Source: Nitrospira sp. (GTDB lineage Bacteria; Nitrospirota; Nitrospiria; Nitrospirales; Nitrospiraceae). From it: a stretch of 10,000 bases of DNA. The stretch spans positions 1 to 10,000 of the forward strand of contig JAIWOH010000147.1 of the NCBI GenBank assembly GCA_020216985.1, read 5' to 3'. The translations under genes were made by a program, and so were the position numbers. This document shows positions 1 to 6,447 of this stretch, in pieces (the stretch's first letter is position 1; each line of letters starts with the position of its first letter). The notes under the pieces are model-generated. The model saw only the letters and a program-made list of their open reading frames with translations, searched no databases and was not told where the DNA came from.

Positions 1-320
1 ATGCGACTGGTGATTTCCAGGCTTTTGGGTCCCAGCGGCTCTAACGCTTGGGCCAGCAAGGGCTCGATCTGATGATGGACGCCGAACGCCTTCAAAACGG
101 AAAACGTGACGGCAAGAAACGGAACCAGCGACAAGAGCGTAGTGAAGACCAGCCCCGCTGCGCGCGCATCGAGCAAGCGAGGACGGAACTCCAGCGCCAC
201 AGCCAGGATAAGCCGAAGCGTATGCCAAGCCGTTCGCTGGAGCATCGGCAATGCGGTGAGATCCGTATTCCAGAGGTCGTGCTTAATGAACCGTTCGAAA
301 CGTGTTTGACTGCTTGCCAT
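1..320 (-). CDS. YihY/BrkB-family inner-membrane protein, N-terminal part (runs off the left edge)
   Basis: The minus strand is open from an ATG at 320 to the window edge, giving 106 residues; an in-frame stop lies about 50 bases upstream of the ATG, so the N-terminus is probably complete. After a polar start comes the family-typical stretch around residues 51-80, DARAAGLVFTTLLSLVPFLA followed by VTFSVLKAFG. This matches the first transmembrane helix of the YihY/BrkB family (once misnamed RNase BN), polytopic inner-membrane proteins of unknown biochemical role. The remaining helices lie outside the window. The ribosome binding site is weak (an AAAGAA-like run). The gene follows the Fn3-BACON gene on the same strand, about 200 bases downstream of its stop. 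What is seen is the conserved N-terminal motif; the family call follows from it. A specific function cannot be assigned. Confidence 0.85.
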   Translation of the reverse strand, partial: MASSQTRFERFIKHDLWNTDLTALPMLQRTAWHTLRLILAVALEFRPRLLDARAAGLVFTTLLSLVPFLAVTFSVLKAFGVHHQIEPLLAQALEPLGPKSLEITSR

Positions 321-428
321 AGTCGACCGATGGTTCTTTCGAGTGAAATTCAGATGCCCGACGGAAGCCTACTCTAACGCGAAGCGAGGTGATTTGTGAA
401 TTGAAACGAGAGCGGCAGGTTTCGGAGG

Positions 429-477
429 AGAGGGCAAGAAGGTCGGCTCTTGAACACCTGGTCCTTCAATGCCCTCT
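429..477 (-). other. Strong intergenic hairpin between the Fn3-BACON and YihY-like genes
   Basis: An 8-base inverted repeat (plus-strand AGAGGGCA at 429-436 and TGCCCTCT at 470-477) encloses a second 5-base pairing (GAAGG 438-442 with CCTTC 463-467). This gives a 13-pair imperfect hairpin with a loop of about 20 bases. It begins about 45 bases after the stop of the upstream minus-strand gene. No T-run follows it on the minus strand, so it is not a classical intrinsic terminator. It could instead be a Rho-assisted terminator, an RNA-stabilising stem or a processing site. Confidence 0.4.
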
Positions 478-521
478 TCCGGCTGAGTTCGTGGATATGT
501 CGATGAGCAGGGTTACCACGA

Positions 522-1277
522 TTATCGTGCGCTGCGTGACCCTATGGAGCGCAATTGCAAATTCAACGGTCTGGGCGGCCGAGCAACAGTCGGCGCGGTC
601 ACGGTGACGGTCACGGGCACCGACACGCTTCCGGTCCCCGTTGCGGTCAGTGTCAAAGTCGCCGTGTAAGTTCCGGCCGCAAGGGAGTCCGTCGCCACGT
701 TGACCGTGATGGTTCCGTTTCCCGTTCCTGATTGCGGCGTGTGCGTCAACCATGACGCATTATCACTGGATGACCACGTCAGGGTACCTCCTCCCGTATT
801 GCTGACATTGAGCGTTTGAGGGGAAGGATTCCCGTTTCCTTGGACCACGGTGAAAGACAAGCTGGTCGGGCTCACGCCGATCACTGGCGGTGACGGAGGG
901 GTAGACGGCGGAGTATAGGTGACAACGTTGCTCTCGCTCGATTCGTTGTTGTTGAAATCGTAAGCCGTCACCACGTAGTGGCGAACCGTTGTGGGCGTTC
1001 CGATGTCGAGGCTTGTCACCGTTCCCAAGTTGGCCAGCAGCGACGCCGTACCCGAAGCTCTGCTGCACGGCAGTTGGGTGCATTGATAAACACGATATCC
1101 TGCGAGATCCGATTCGGTATTCGCGTTCCACGTTAATGTGGCTGCGGGAGAGACTGTGTTCCAGAGCACGACAAAGCCGACGGCCGTTGCGAGGCAACAC
1201 GTGCGCGACAACTTGCTGAGCCGGACCGGCAAACTGGTTCGGGGATGATTGTTGAAATGAGAAAGTGTTGAAAGCAT
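522..1277 (-). CDS. Secreted Fn3-BACON domain protein
   Basis: A protein of 251 residues. Residues about 1-46 form a long signal peptide: a basic N-region, a hydrophobic stretch around 28-39 and a probable cleavage site near SPAA (43-46). Residues 47-123 are a fibronectin type III domain, with TLTWNANTESDLAGYRVY at the start and HYVVTAYDFNNNESSESN near its end. A proline-rich linker (123-131) leads into a BACON-type immunoglobulin-like domain (132-228), shown by SPTSLSFTVVQG, SNTGGGTLTW, a WL pair and a Thr/Val-rich final strand region. Such domains mediate binding or spacing on the cell surface or in the periplasm; no catalytic residues are visible. After the BACON domain a 23-residue tail containing PPRPLNLQ looks like the first strand of another Fn3 repeat and then stops, so the protein may be shortened. 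The ATG at 1277 is chosen because it begins the signal peptide; its ribosome binding site is poor. The ligand is unknown. Confidence 0.75.
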   Translation of the reverse strand: MLSTLSHFNNHPRTSLPVRLSKLSRTCCLATAVGFVVLWNTVSPAATLTWNANTESDLAGYRVYQCTQLPCSRASGTASLLANLGTVTSLDIGTPTTVRHYVVTAYDFNNNESSESNVVTYTPPSTPPSPPVIGVSPTSLSFTVVQGNGNPSPQTLNVSNTGGGTLTWSSSDNASWLTHTPQSGTGNGTITVNVATDSLAAGTYTATLTLTATGTGSVSVPVTVTVTAPTVARPPRPLNLQLRSIGSRSAR

Positions 1278-1502
1278 GGCTCACCATGAGTTGAGTTTTG
1301 TTTGAATCGCGACGATCACTACCGCTTTAGCCTACCCATGAACGGGCAAGTCACATGCCGCGTATTCCATGCTATGTATCGGCATATGACGTAGTGAAAC
1401 GGAAAGCATCGAACATCACGGCTTGTGTGATGACAAAAATGCTGTAGGGATTCCATGACGGGCTCGGCGCCAAAATTGTGCAGGGTGAAGCGACGAAGGC
1501 GG
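1278..1502. other. Non-coding gap upstream of the Fn3-BACON gene
   Basis: No convincing gene is seen. Short frames here lack family features and ribosome binding sites. The stretch should carry the minus-strand promoter of the Fn3-BACON gene, but no clear -35/-10 pair could be recognised. A small inverted repeat (CATCAC 1414-1419, GTGATG 1427-1432) is present without a T-run. Confidence 0.4.
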
Positions 1503-1554
1503 AAAAAAAGAAGAGAACCTGTTCCGATCGCGATCGATGGCAAGCGGAGGTTCT
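1503..1554 (-). terminator. Probable intrinsic terminator of the PII-like gene
   Basis: Read on the minus strand, AGAACCT (1554-1548) pairs perfectly with AGGTTCT (1520-1514). An additional CCG/CGG pairing lies inside, and the loop contains the 12-base palindrome CGATCGCGATCG (1525-1536). The stem is followed by CTTC and then seven T residues (1509-1503). The stem overlaps the stop codon of the PII-like gene, so transcription would end right after translation. The long loop and the four bases between stem and T-run make it less than ideal. Confidence 0.5.
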
Positions 1555-1858
1555 AGACCACCTGTTCGCAAGAGAGAATAAACGCGTGAAGCGGAACAAG
1601 ATTGTCGTTCTGTCGCCTTCCGTGGTTTTCTCGGAACGTCGTTAACCCGTCAATGAGACGGTGGGCGACTTGTTCGGAGACCGCCGCGAAGATCATGCGA
1701 TTGGCGTCGGCCGAGAGGGAAAATTGAACAGTGGGGCCGCTCATTCCCGTGCCCGCGACATTATGCAGCTCGGTAAACGCCGTGACACCATGCTCTTTCA
1801 ATAGGGCGTGAACGTCGGGCGCCATCACTTCTCGAAAAATGATCAGCAGCATTTTCAT
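1553..1858 (-). CDS. Small PII-like (ferredoxin-fold) protein
   Basis: The ATG at 1858 is preceded by AGGGGAG with an 8-base spacer, so this start is preferred over a longer reading. It gives 101 residues. The pattern is beta-alpha-beta repeated: strand MKMLLIIF (1-8), helix 12-23, strand VTAFTEL (25-31), a Gly-rich turn, strand TVQFSLS (43-49), strand RMIFAAV (54-60), helix SEQVAHRLIDGLTTFR (61-76), and a last strand PLHAFILSCEQVV (89-101). This matches PII/CutA-like small trimeric proteins in overall fold and in its first strand. It lacks a recognisable T-loop with the uridylylated Tyr of GlnB/GlnK, so classical nitrogen signalling is unlikely. Similar small PII-like proteins are often found near transport or efflux genes; none is adjacent here. 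It stands alone, divergent from the ydbH operon, with its own terminator. The fold call is moderate; the function is unknown. Confidence 0.6.
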   Translation of the reverse strand: MKMLLIIFREVMAPDVHALLKEHGVTAFTELHNVAGTGMSGPTVQFSLSADANRMIFAAVSEQVAHRLIDGLTTFRENHGRRQNDNLVPLHAFILSCEQVV

Positions 1859-2072
1859 CTGAGAAGCTCCCCTAAAGACCGAAGAAACGCTCGAAGTATC
1901 CGACATCCGTTCTTCTGTTCTTACGGAAGAGCAACCGGAAACACAAGAGACTTCAGTCGATATGTCGTCTTGATTTTCGCCTTGAACGGACGAAACGGTT
2001 GTGATACCAGCGGTTCATTCCCATGGTAATGATGCCGACGGACAAAGGGCTCTGCTGACGACCGCGCTCTTT
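1859..2072. promoter_or_regulatory. Divergent intergenic region between the PII-like gene and the ydbH operon
   Basis: These 214 bases separate two divergent transcription units and must hold both promoters and the 5' untranslated regions. The ribosome binding site of the PII-like gene (plus-strand CTCCCCT, 1867-1873) is clear. On the plus strand TTGATT (about 1970) and TTGAAC (about 1983) are possible -35 elements, but no good -10 at the right distance could be fixed, and ydbH has no strong Shine-Dalgarno sequence. Confidence 0.4.
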
Positions 2073-4892
2073 ATGATGGATAATCGACTCACACTTCTCA
2101 GAGGTGAGGCATTCTCGCAACGCTATCAATTTCCGTTGTTTTTGGGACTCATTGTTCTTGTGGGTGTTTATCTGCTTCTTCCGCTCGGCGCGTCGTATCT
2201 GTTGGCTCGCGAACTGTCCCGACATGGGTATGAGCGTGTCATCGTCCAATTGGGCTATCCGGGCGTCGGAGGGATTCACGTGCCCGTCGTGTCGCTTCAA
2301 CAAAACTTGGGCGGAGAGACGCTGCTGCTGTCGCTCACCAATGCCGAGATTCAGTACAGCTTGCCGAAGCTGATCCAAGGGCGCGTTGATCGCGTCATTC
2401 TTCCCGACGTCGCCGTTCAAGTGCTGACGACGCATCGGCAAGCGGCTGGCGAGGCGACGGAGTCGGAAGAAGACAATGACGATGAACTCCCTTGGAGTTT
2501 TCTGACCGCCAACGATCTATTGCGGCGCTTGCCGATTTTTCCCTTTGATGAACTGCGTTTGGATCGCGTTTCGATTTTTCGGGAAAAAGCGACCGGTCCT
2601 CTTCGCAAAGTGATCATTTCCGGGTCGGTGCAATATCGGCATGAAGAGGTGAACGGCCACTTGTCGTTTCAAGGGCAGAACACCGTTTCCTACGGGTTGA
2701 CCATCTCAGGAAGCTCGGTCGGCACCTGGTCTGCCGTGTTGGTGTCCCAACGGCTCCACACGGTCCCGATCGTTTCCTGGGAGTCGCAGGCTCATTCGAG
2801 CGGCGAGCAGATTCAAGTCAAGGGTCGGCTTGATGTCAACATTCGCGAGTTCGCGCCGTTTATCGCGCTGCTGGTTCCGATCGGTCCTGATTTGGGAAAA
2901 GTGACGGGACGTGTCACCGTTTATTGGGTGGGAACGGCTGCGGTCGATACGGCCCTGACCACGTTGTGGCACGATCCCAGGACTCGTTTGGAAGGAGGCG
3001 TCACGGCTTCCATTACGTTGCCGGCTCTCAAAGGAGTCGCAAAGGATATCGCCGTTGCCTATCAAGGCACGTTTACAGGCAATGCATCGGAAGTGGCATG
3101 GACGTTGGCGCCTGGAGTTCCGCTCGAAGCGACGATTAACGGCCAAGCGCCCTTCTTTCATGAGATGCTGCGGAATATCGTTCCGCGAGGAGATCAGCCT
3201 ATATGGATCGAGCATTCGCAGCCGCTTCACGGTGCGGTCTATTGGTCCGAGTCGCCTGTGCGGACGGTCATGGCCAGCCCTGTACGCGTCAGGTACGGGC
3301 GGGCACCGGAATCATTCGTCGTGGAGGTGGAAGCCTCCCATGCCGAATGGAAAGGAGGGGAGCTTTCAACCCTGGAAGGAACGTATCGCGTTTCGGGGGC
3401 TCTTCCCCGAGCCGTTGTCGAAACTTTGTTCGCCCATGAAGTCTCGGCCGACATCCAGGGGAACCTAAAGGTCAAACGTGGAAGAGTGCAGGGAACGATG
3501 TCCTCGTCCTCTTCCGTGAAAGTCAGGCAGATCGAACGTGAAGCCCTGTTCATTCCCCACGCCACGTTTCAGTGGCAGGACTCTTTCTTTTTTCAATGTG
3601 AGGTGGCGGCGCTTCGATGCAGCGGAGGGCCGGCGACCGTGGGAATTCGGATACCTTCGCTGAGAGTAATGGGGCAGGACGTCCGCGTGGCTCAGGGACT
3701 CTTGACACTGCAACTGGCTGAAGTGGCAGGACGTTCATGGCATACACAAGGGAAATTCTCGCTGCAAGGCGTGTCGCCGAATCTCCTGCCGTGGAAAATA
3801 CAACCGACGGACTGGAAGGTTCGCTTTCTGGCCGATCAAGCGGGGATCAAAGCCGATCTTCATGTTGAAGCCCCCTTTCAAAAGCAGCTGGTGTTTGCGG
3901 AAATCGATCAACCGTTGGTGAAAGGGGAGGGGATGCTCCACGCTGCCATCGGACCAGTGGACTTCGACGGCGCGGAGCACAGGCTGGGTAATCTGATAAC
4001 AAAGATGCCCTGGCCTGTCGAATTGACCGAGGGACGGATGACGTCCACTGTTGACGTTTTATGGGTGGGTGGATGGGGTGATCGGGGAGAAGAATTTCGA
4101 GTCATGTCCGGGTCGGGGACGGTGGTGGTGGAGAAGCTGTCCGGCCGGTATGAGGACTCTGTGTTTAAGAACGCCAACGCGACGGTGACTATTCGGGCGG
4201 GCGCTTCCGACTCGACCGTCACTATGGAGCCGGCACAGATCTCCGTCGCGTCCATACGGTCAGGCGTCGAAATAACCAATTGCTCTGCGAGGATAGGAGG
4301 ATCATGGAGATCAGCCGACGTGTCGCCGATCCTTGAATTGTCTAACATCAGGTGCGAGGCGTTCGGCGGAGTGATCACGAGCGATGGATGGGCTGTAGAC
4401 CAAGCCCGTTCTCAGTATCAGATGACCGTCTCCCTTCATGATCTGGACCTTGCCAAGATTTTGAGTGTCGAGCCCAATCGGGGCCTCCAGGGAACGGGGA
4501 CATTGAATGGAACCTTGCCGATCGTGATCAATCCATCGGGGGTTACGGTCAAGAACGGCCTCTTGATTTCGTCGCCGCCAGGAGGAATCATTAGCTACGC
4601 CGTGTCCGAGGATTCTTTGAAATCATTCGCCGAGACGAACGCCGAACTCCGTTTGGTCGCTCAGGCGTTGAACAATTTTCACTACACGGTGCTCAGAAGC
4701 GGAGTGGATTATGCCGAAAACGGAATGTTGCTGCTCACCGCGCGATTGGAGGGAAAGAATCCGGACCTCAAGACGGTGCCGCCGATTCACTTTAACCTGA
4801 CGGTGCAGGAACATATCCCGTCTTTATTGAAAAGTCTCAGAGTGGTCGATGAGCTTGAGCGGACAGTGGAAAGGAAGTTCAAACGACCGTGA
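2073..4892 (+). CDS. ydbH: YdbH-like AsmA-superfamily intermembrane phospholipid transport protein
   Basis: In E. coli YdbH is one of three AsmA-like proteins (with TamB and YhdP) anchored in the inner membrane; its long beta-rich groove bridges the periplasm and carries phospholipids to the outer membrane. From the ATG at 2073 the product is 939 residues, slightly longer than E. coli YdbH. One membrane helix lies at about residues 20-42 (FPLFLGLIVLVGVYLLLP), followed by about 880 residues of alternating hydrophobic/polar beta-rich sequence. The C-terminal YdbH signature is clear: SSPPGGIISY (833-842), ALNNFHY (865-871), then a GMLLLTARLEGKNP-type segment and VQEHIPSLLKSL near the end. The last bases overlap the ynbE start as GTGA. 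No strong ribosome binding site precedes 2073; a GTG 24 codons upstream (2001) is possible, but those extra residues are polar and unlike the family. The old label 'dicarboxylate transport' for this family is not supported by function. The assignment is strengthened by the ynbE-ydbL neighbours. Confidence 0.88.
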   Translation: MMDNRLTLLRGEAFSQRYQFPLFLGLIVLVGVYLLLPLGASYLLARELSRHGYERVIVQLGYPGVGGIHVPVVSLQQNLGGETLLLSLTNAEIQYSLPKLIQGRVDRVILPDVAVQVLTTHRQAAGEATESEEDNDDELPWSFLTANDLLRRLPIFPFDELRLDRVSIFREKATGPLRKVIISGSVQYRHEEVNGHLSFQGQNTVSYGLTISGSSVGTWSAVLVSQRLHTVPIVSWESQAHSSGEQIQVKGRLDVNIREFAPFIALLVPIGPDLGKVTGRVTVYWVGTAAVDTALTTLWHDPRTRLEGGVTASITLPALKGVAKDIAVAYQGTFTGNASEVAWTLAPGVPLEATINGQAPFFHEMLRNIVPRGDQPIWIEHSQPLHGAVYWSESPVRTVMASPVRVRYGRAPESFVVEVEASHAEWKGGELSTLEGTYRVSGALPRAVVETLFAHEVSADIQGNLKVKRGRVQGTMSSSSSVKVRQIEREALFIPHATFQWQDSFFFQCEVAALRCSGGPATVGIRIPSLRVMGQDVRVAQGLLTLQLAEVAGRSWHTQGKFSLQGVSPNLLPWKIQPTDWKVRFLADQAGIKADLHVEAPFQKQLVFAEIDQPLVKGEGMLHAAIGPVDFDGAEHRLGNLITKMPWPVELTEGRMTSTVDVLWVGGWGDRGEEFRVMSGSGTVVVEKLSGRYEDSVFKNANATVTIRAGASDSTVTMEPAQISVASIRSGVEITNCSARIGGSWRSADVSPILELSNIRCEAFGGVITSDGWAVDQARSQYQMTVSLHDLDLAKILSVEPNRGLQGTGTLNGTLPIVINPSGVTVKNGLLISSPPGGIISYAVSEDSLKSFAETNAELRLVAQALNNFHYTVLRSGVDYAENGMLLLTARLEGKNPDLKTVPPIHFNLTVQEHIPSLLKSLRVVDELERTVERKFKRP

Positions 4893-5119
4893 TCGTGAAG
4901 AGACGTTCCATACCAAGCCGTGCAGTCCGGGATTTGACGGGTCTGTTGGTGGCGGGCGGGATCCTCTGGTCAAGTGCCGCCTGTACCCCGCGTGTTGAGG
5001 TGACGGCGCCGGAGAAACCGATCACCATCAACTTAAACGTCAAGATCGACCATGAGGTTCGGGTGAGAGTGGACAGAGAGTTGGACAAAGTGTTGTCAAA
5101 AGAGAGCGGCCTCTTTTAA
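4889..5119 (+). CDS. ynbE: YnbE-like outer-membrane lipoprotein
   Basis: A 76-residue protein starting at GTG 4889, which overlaps the ydbH stop by four bases (GTGA). AAGGAAG at 4871-4877 lies 11 bases upstream, so translation is probably coupled. Residues 1-31 form a lipoprotein signal peptide with basic residues (KRR, R11, R14) and a hydrophobic core LLVAGGILW. Cys32 in SSAAC is the likely lipidated residue; Ser at -3 is unusual for a lipobox. The mature part, CTPRVEVTAPEKPITINLNV followed by KIDHEVRVRVDREL, is the YnbE family signature. In E. coli YnbE sits in the outer membrane and contacts the C-terminus of YdbH by beta-strand pairing, completing the lipid bridge. The short mature protein, gene order and overlap all fit that role. 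The family call is firm; the outer-membrane location is inferred from homology. Confidence 0.88.
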   Translation: MIVKRRSIPSRAVRDLTGLLVAGGILWSSAACTPRVEVTAPEKPITINLNVKIDHEVRVRVDRELDKVLSKESGLF

Positions 5120-5134
5120 CGCAGGAGAGACTCC

Positions 5135-5470
5135 ATGGCCCGATGGATGCGACGAATCGTATCGAGTGTCTTGTTGGGATGCCTGATCTCTTCTGACCCT
5201 CTCTTCGCCCTTTCTCTGGAGGAGACGAAAGCAAAGGGGTTGGTCGGAGAGAAAAGGAACGGATACTTAGGCCTTGTTGATCCCACGAACCGAGAGGTGC
5301 GGGAACTGGTGGCGGACATCAATGAAAAAAGACGACAAGCCTATCAGGACATTGCTCGCCGTGATGGGACGGCTTTAAGCGTCGTTGAATCATTGGCCGG
5401 GGAAAAGGCGATCGAAAAAACGGAACCTGGACACTACATTGAAGGTCCGAACGGGTGGATGAAAAAGTGA
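5135..5470 (+). CDS. ydbL: YdbL-like periplasmic protein (DUF1318)
   Basis: A 111-residue protein with AGGAGA ending seven bases before the ATG at 5135, and 15 bases after the ynbE stop. Residues 1-25 are a Sec signal peptide: MARWMRR, a hydrophobic core, and probable cleavage after DPLFA. The mature protein is helical and carries the DUF1318 pattern: LEETKAKGLVGEKRNGYLG, a DINEKRRQAYQDIARR helix, the SLAGEKAIEKTEPGHYI region and a closing NGWMKK. In E. coli YdbL is a periplasmic partner that modulates the YdbH-YnbE contact. It closes the operon in the same order as in E. coli. The sequence supports the family; the chaperone-like role is taken from the E. coli system. Confidence 0.88.
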   Translation: MARWMRRIVSSVLLGCLISSDPLFALSLEETKAKGLVGEKRNGYLGLVDPTNREVRELVADINEKRRQAYQDIARRDGTALSVVESLAGEKAIEKTEPGHYIEGPNGWMKK

Positions 5471-6002
5471 CAATTTCATGCAGGGCATAATCGTTCTTTG
5501 ACGACAGAACCAGGGATAATATCCCGCCCCCGCCTCTCTCCGTTGCATCATGATTTGAGACCATGACGCGCCATGATCTCCGTTCGTATTTTCCCCGCAG
5601 GTGCGCAGGGGCGGTTCTTTGAGCCGGCGCGCCTTCTTCTCACCAAGAAGGTTCCGTTCCATACATGAATGAGGAGTCCCCTGTCGTGGGTGTCAAAGCA
5701 CCCGACACGACACCCTCATCCACGAGGCGGTCGTTTGCCTTTCTCCGTGAAATTCTTTCGTTTTTCCCTCCCTGTCGGTCAAGCGAATAAGGTCGCTCAT
5801 CCTGGCAATCCCGCGGTCTAATCGACGGAAAACAGGGGATTGATAGACAACCGGCGATATCCTGATAGACTCAACAATAAGCTTTCATGGCTTGGATAGC
5901 AGAGACGTTCATGGCGCCGTTTTGATTCGGCAGTCAACTGTGCGCGGGATCCTCTGAAGAAAATTGAGACCGTCGGCATCACCTTATCCCGGAGATCAGG
6001 CC
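5471..6002. other. 532-base intergenic region with several repeats, no gene seen
   Basis: Frames in this stretch lack ribosome binding sites and family features on either strand. It contains an odd palindrome GGGATAATATCCC (5513-5525); an 8-base palindrome GGCGCGCC (5626-5633) running into a perfect 7-base stem CCTTCTT/AAGAAGG with loop CTCACC (5632-5651); overlapping inverted repeats around 5683-5715 (GGGTGTC with GACACCC, and GTCGTG with CACGAC); and a direct repeat TGATAGAC at 5841 and 5863. None of the hairpins is followed by a T-run, so no intrinsic terminator for the ydbH operon is evident. The promoter of the small lipoprotein gene should lie in the right part. Confidence 0.45.
5841..5870 (+). 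repeat. Direct repeat TGATAGAC, possible regulator site
   Basis: Two identical 8-base copies (5841-5848 and 5863-5870) start 22 bases apart, roughly two helical turns, about 135 bases upstream of the lipoprotein start. This spacing is typical of direct-repeat sites of response regulators, but with only two short copies chance is not excluded. Confidence 0.25.
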
Positions 6003-6251
6003 ATGCGTCCAACCACCTTTGCTCTCCTACCTCTTTTGCTCAGTCTAGGATGTGCGACGCCGGAAGGATCCAAGGGATCCACCGTCAGTTCACAAACCGA
6101 TCTCCCATCCAAATCTTGCTCGTCTCGGCATTATCCCGTTAAGAGTTCCGGCGAAGCGTCACAGCCCTGCCGGCCCCAACGTGCCTGGTTGGAACGGCTT
6201 GGAACCGCGCTTGACGGCGCTGCCGCTGCAGTACGGGCTCCCAATCAGTAG
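6003..6251 (+). CDS. Small orphan lipoprotein
   Basis: GGAGA lies seven bases before the ATG at 6003, giving an 82-residue protein. Residues 1-16 (MRPTTFALLPLLLSLG) are a short signal peptide ending at Cys17, followed by ATPEG, so the product is probably a lipoprotein; Leu at -2 is not the usual lipobox residue. The remainder is Ser/Pro-rich and low in hydrophobic residues, with two further Cys (in KSCSS and QPCRP) and an amphipathic C-terminal segment RAWLERLGTALDGAAAAVRA. It matches no family recognised here. The ribosome binding site and signal peptide argue for a real gene; the missing homology and large flanking gaps argue for caution. Confidence 0.5.
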   Translation: MRPTTFALLPLLLSLGCATPEGSKGSTVSSQTDLPSKSCSSRHYPVKSSGEASQPCRPQRAWLERLGTALDGAAAAVRAPNQ

Positions 6252-6383
6252 CCCGTTCGTCCTCCCATTCCTCTTCTTCGCGTTGCGCCTTTGAATCTTT
6301 GCCGATCCTATGTAGCGGCGGCCGACAGGGATCGTCCGTATCAGATCGAAATCATTTTTGCGCCACCGTCGAATGAACACACG

Positions 6384-6412
6384 TTGACAGTCGATCCCGA
6401 CGCCCCCATGAT
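6384..6412 (+). promoter_or_regulatory. Sigma70-like promoter of the VTT/flavoprotein operon
   Basis: A perfect -35 hexamer TTGACA (6384-6389) is followed after 17 bases by CATGAT (6407-6412), which matches four of six -10 positions. Transcription would start near 6419, about 29 bases before the ATG of the VTT-domain gene. The rest of the 196-base gap (6252-6447) contains no recognisable gene. Confidence 0.45.
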
Positions 6413-6447
6413 ACGGCAAGCGCGTCGCATGGGTGCGCGAAAATTGT

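Noticed and set aside
48..377. A 109-residue plus-strand frame near the left edge
   Set aside because: It is Arg/Gln-rich, has no ribosome binding site or family features, and lies opposite the YihY-like gene, whose minus-strand frame carries a clear family motif.
1525..1536. 12-base palindrome CGATCGCGATCG as a separate regulator site
   Set aside because: It lies in the loop of the likely terminator behind the PII-like gene, far from any start codon, and short GC-rich palindromes of this kind arise often.
2001..2072. Upstream GTG start adding 24 residues to YdbH
   Set aside because: The extra residues are polar, precede the expected membrane anchor and have no ribosome binding site; the ATG at 2073 fits the family better, though it also lacks a strong site.
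2073..4892. Annotation as a dicarboxylate transporter
   Set aside because: That family name is historical; a single membrane helix plus about 880 beta-rich periplasmic residues and the ynbE-ydbL neighbours fit a lipid bridge, not a polytopic transporter.
5390..5662. A 90-residue minus-strand frame overlapping the end of ydbL
   Set aside because: It overlaps a well-supported gene, has no family features, and its composition looks like an antisense shadow.
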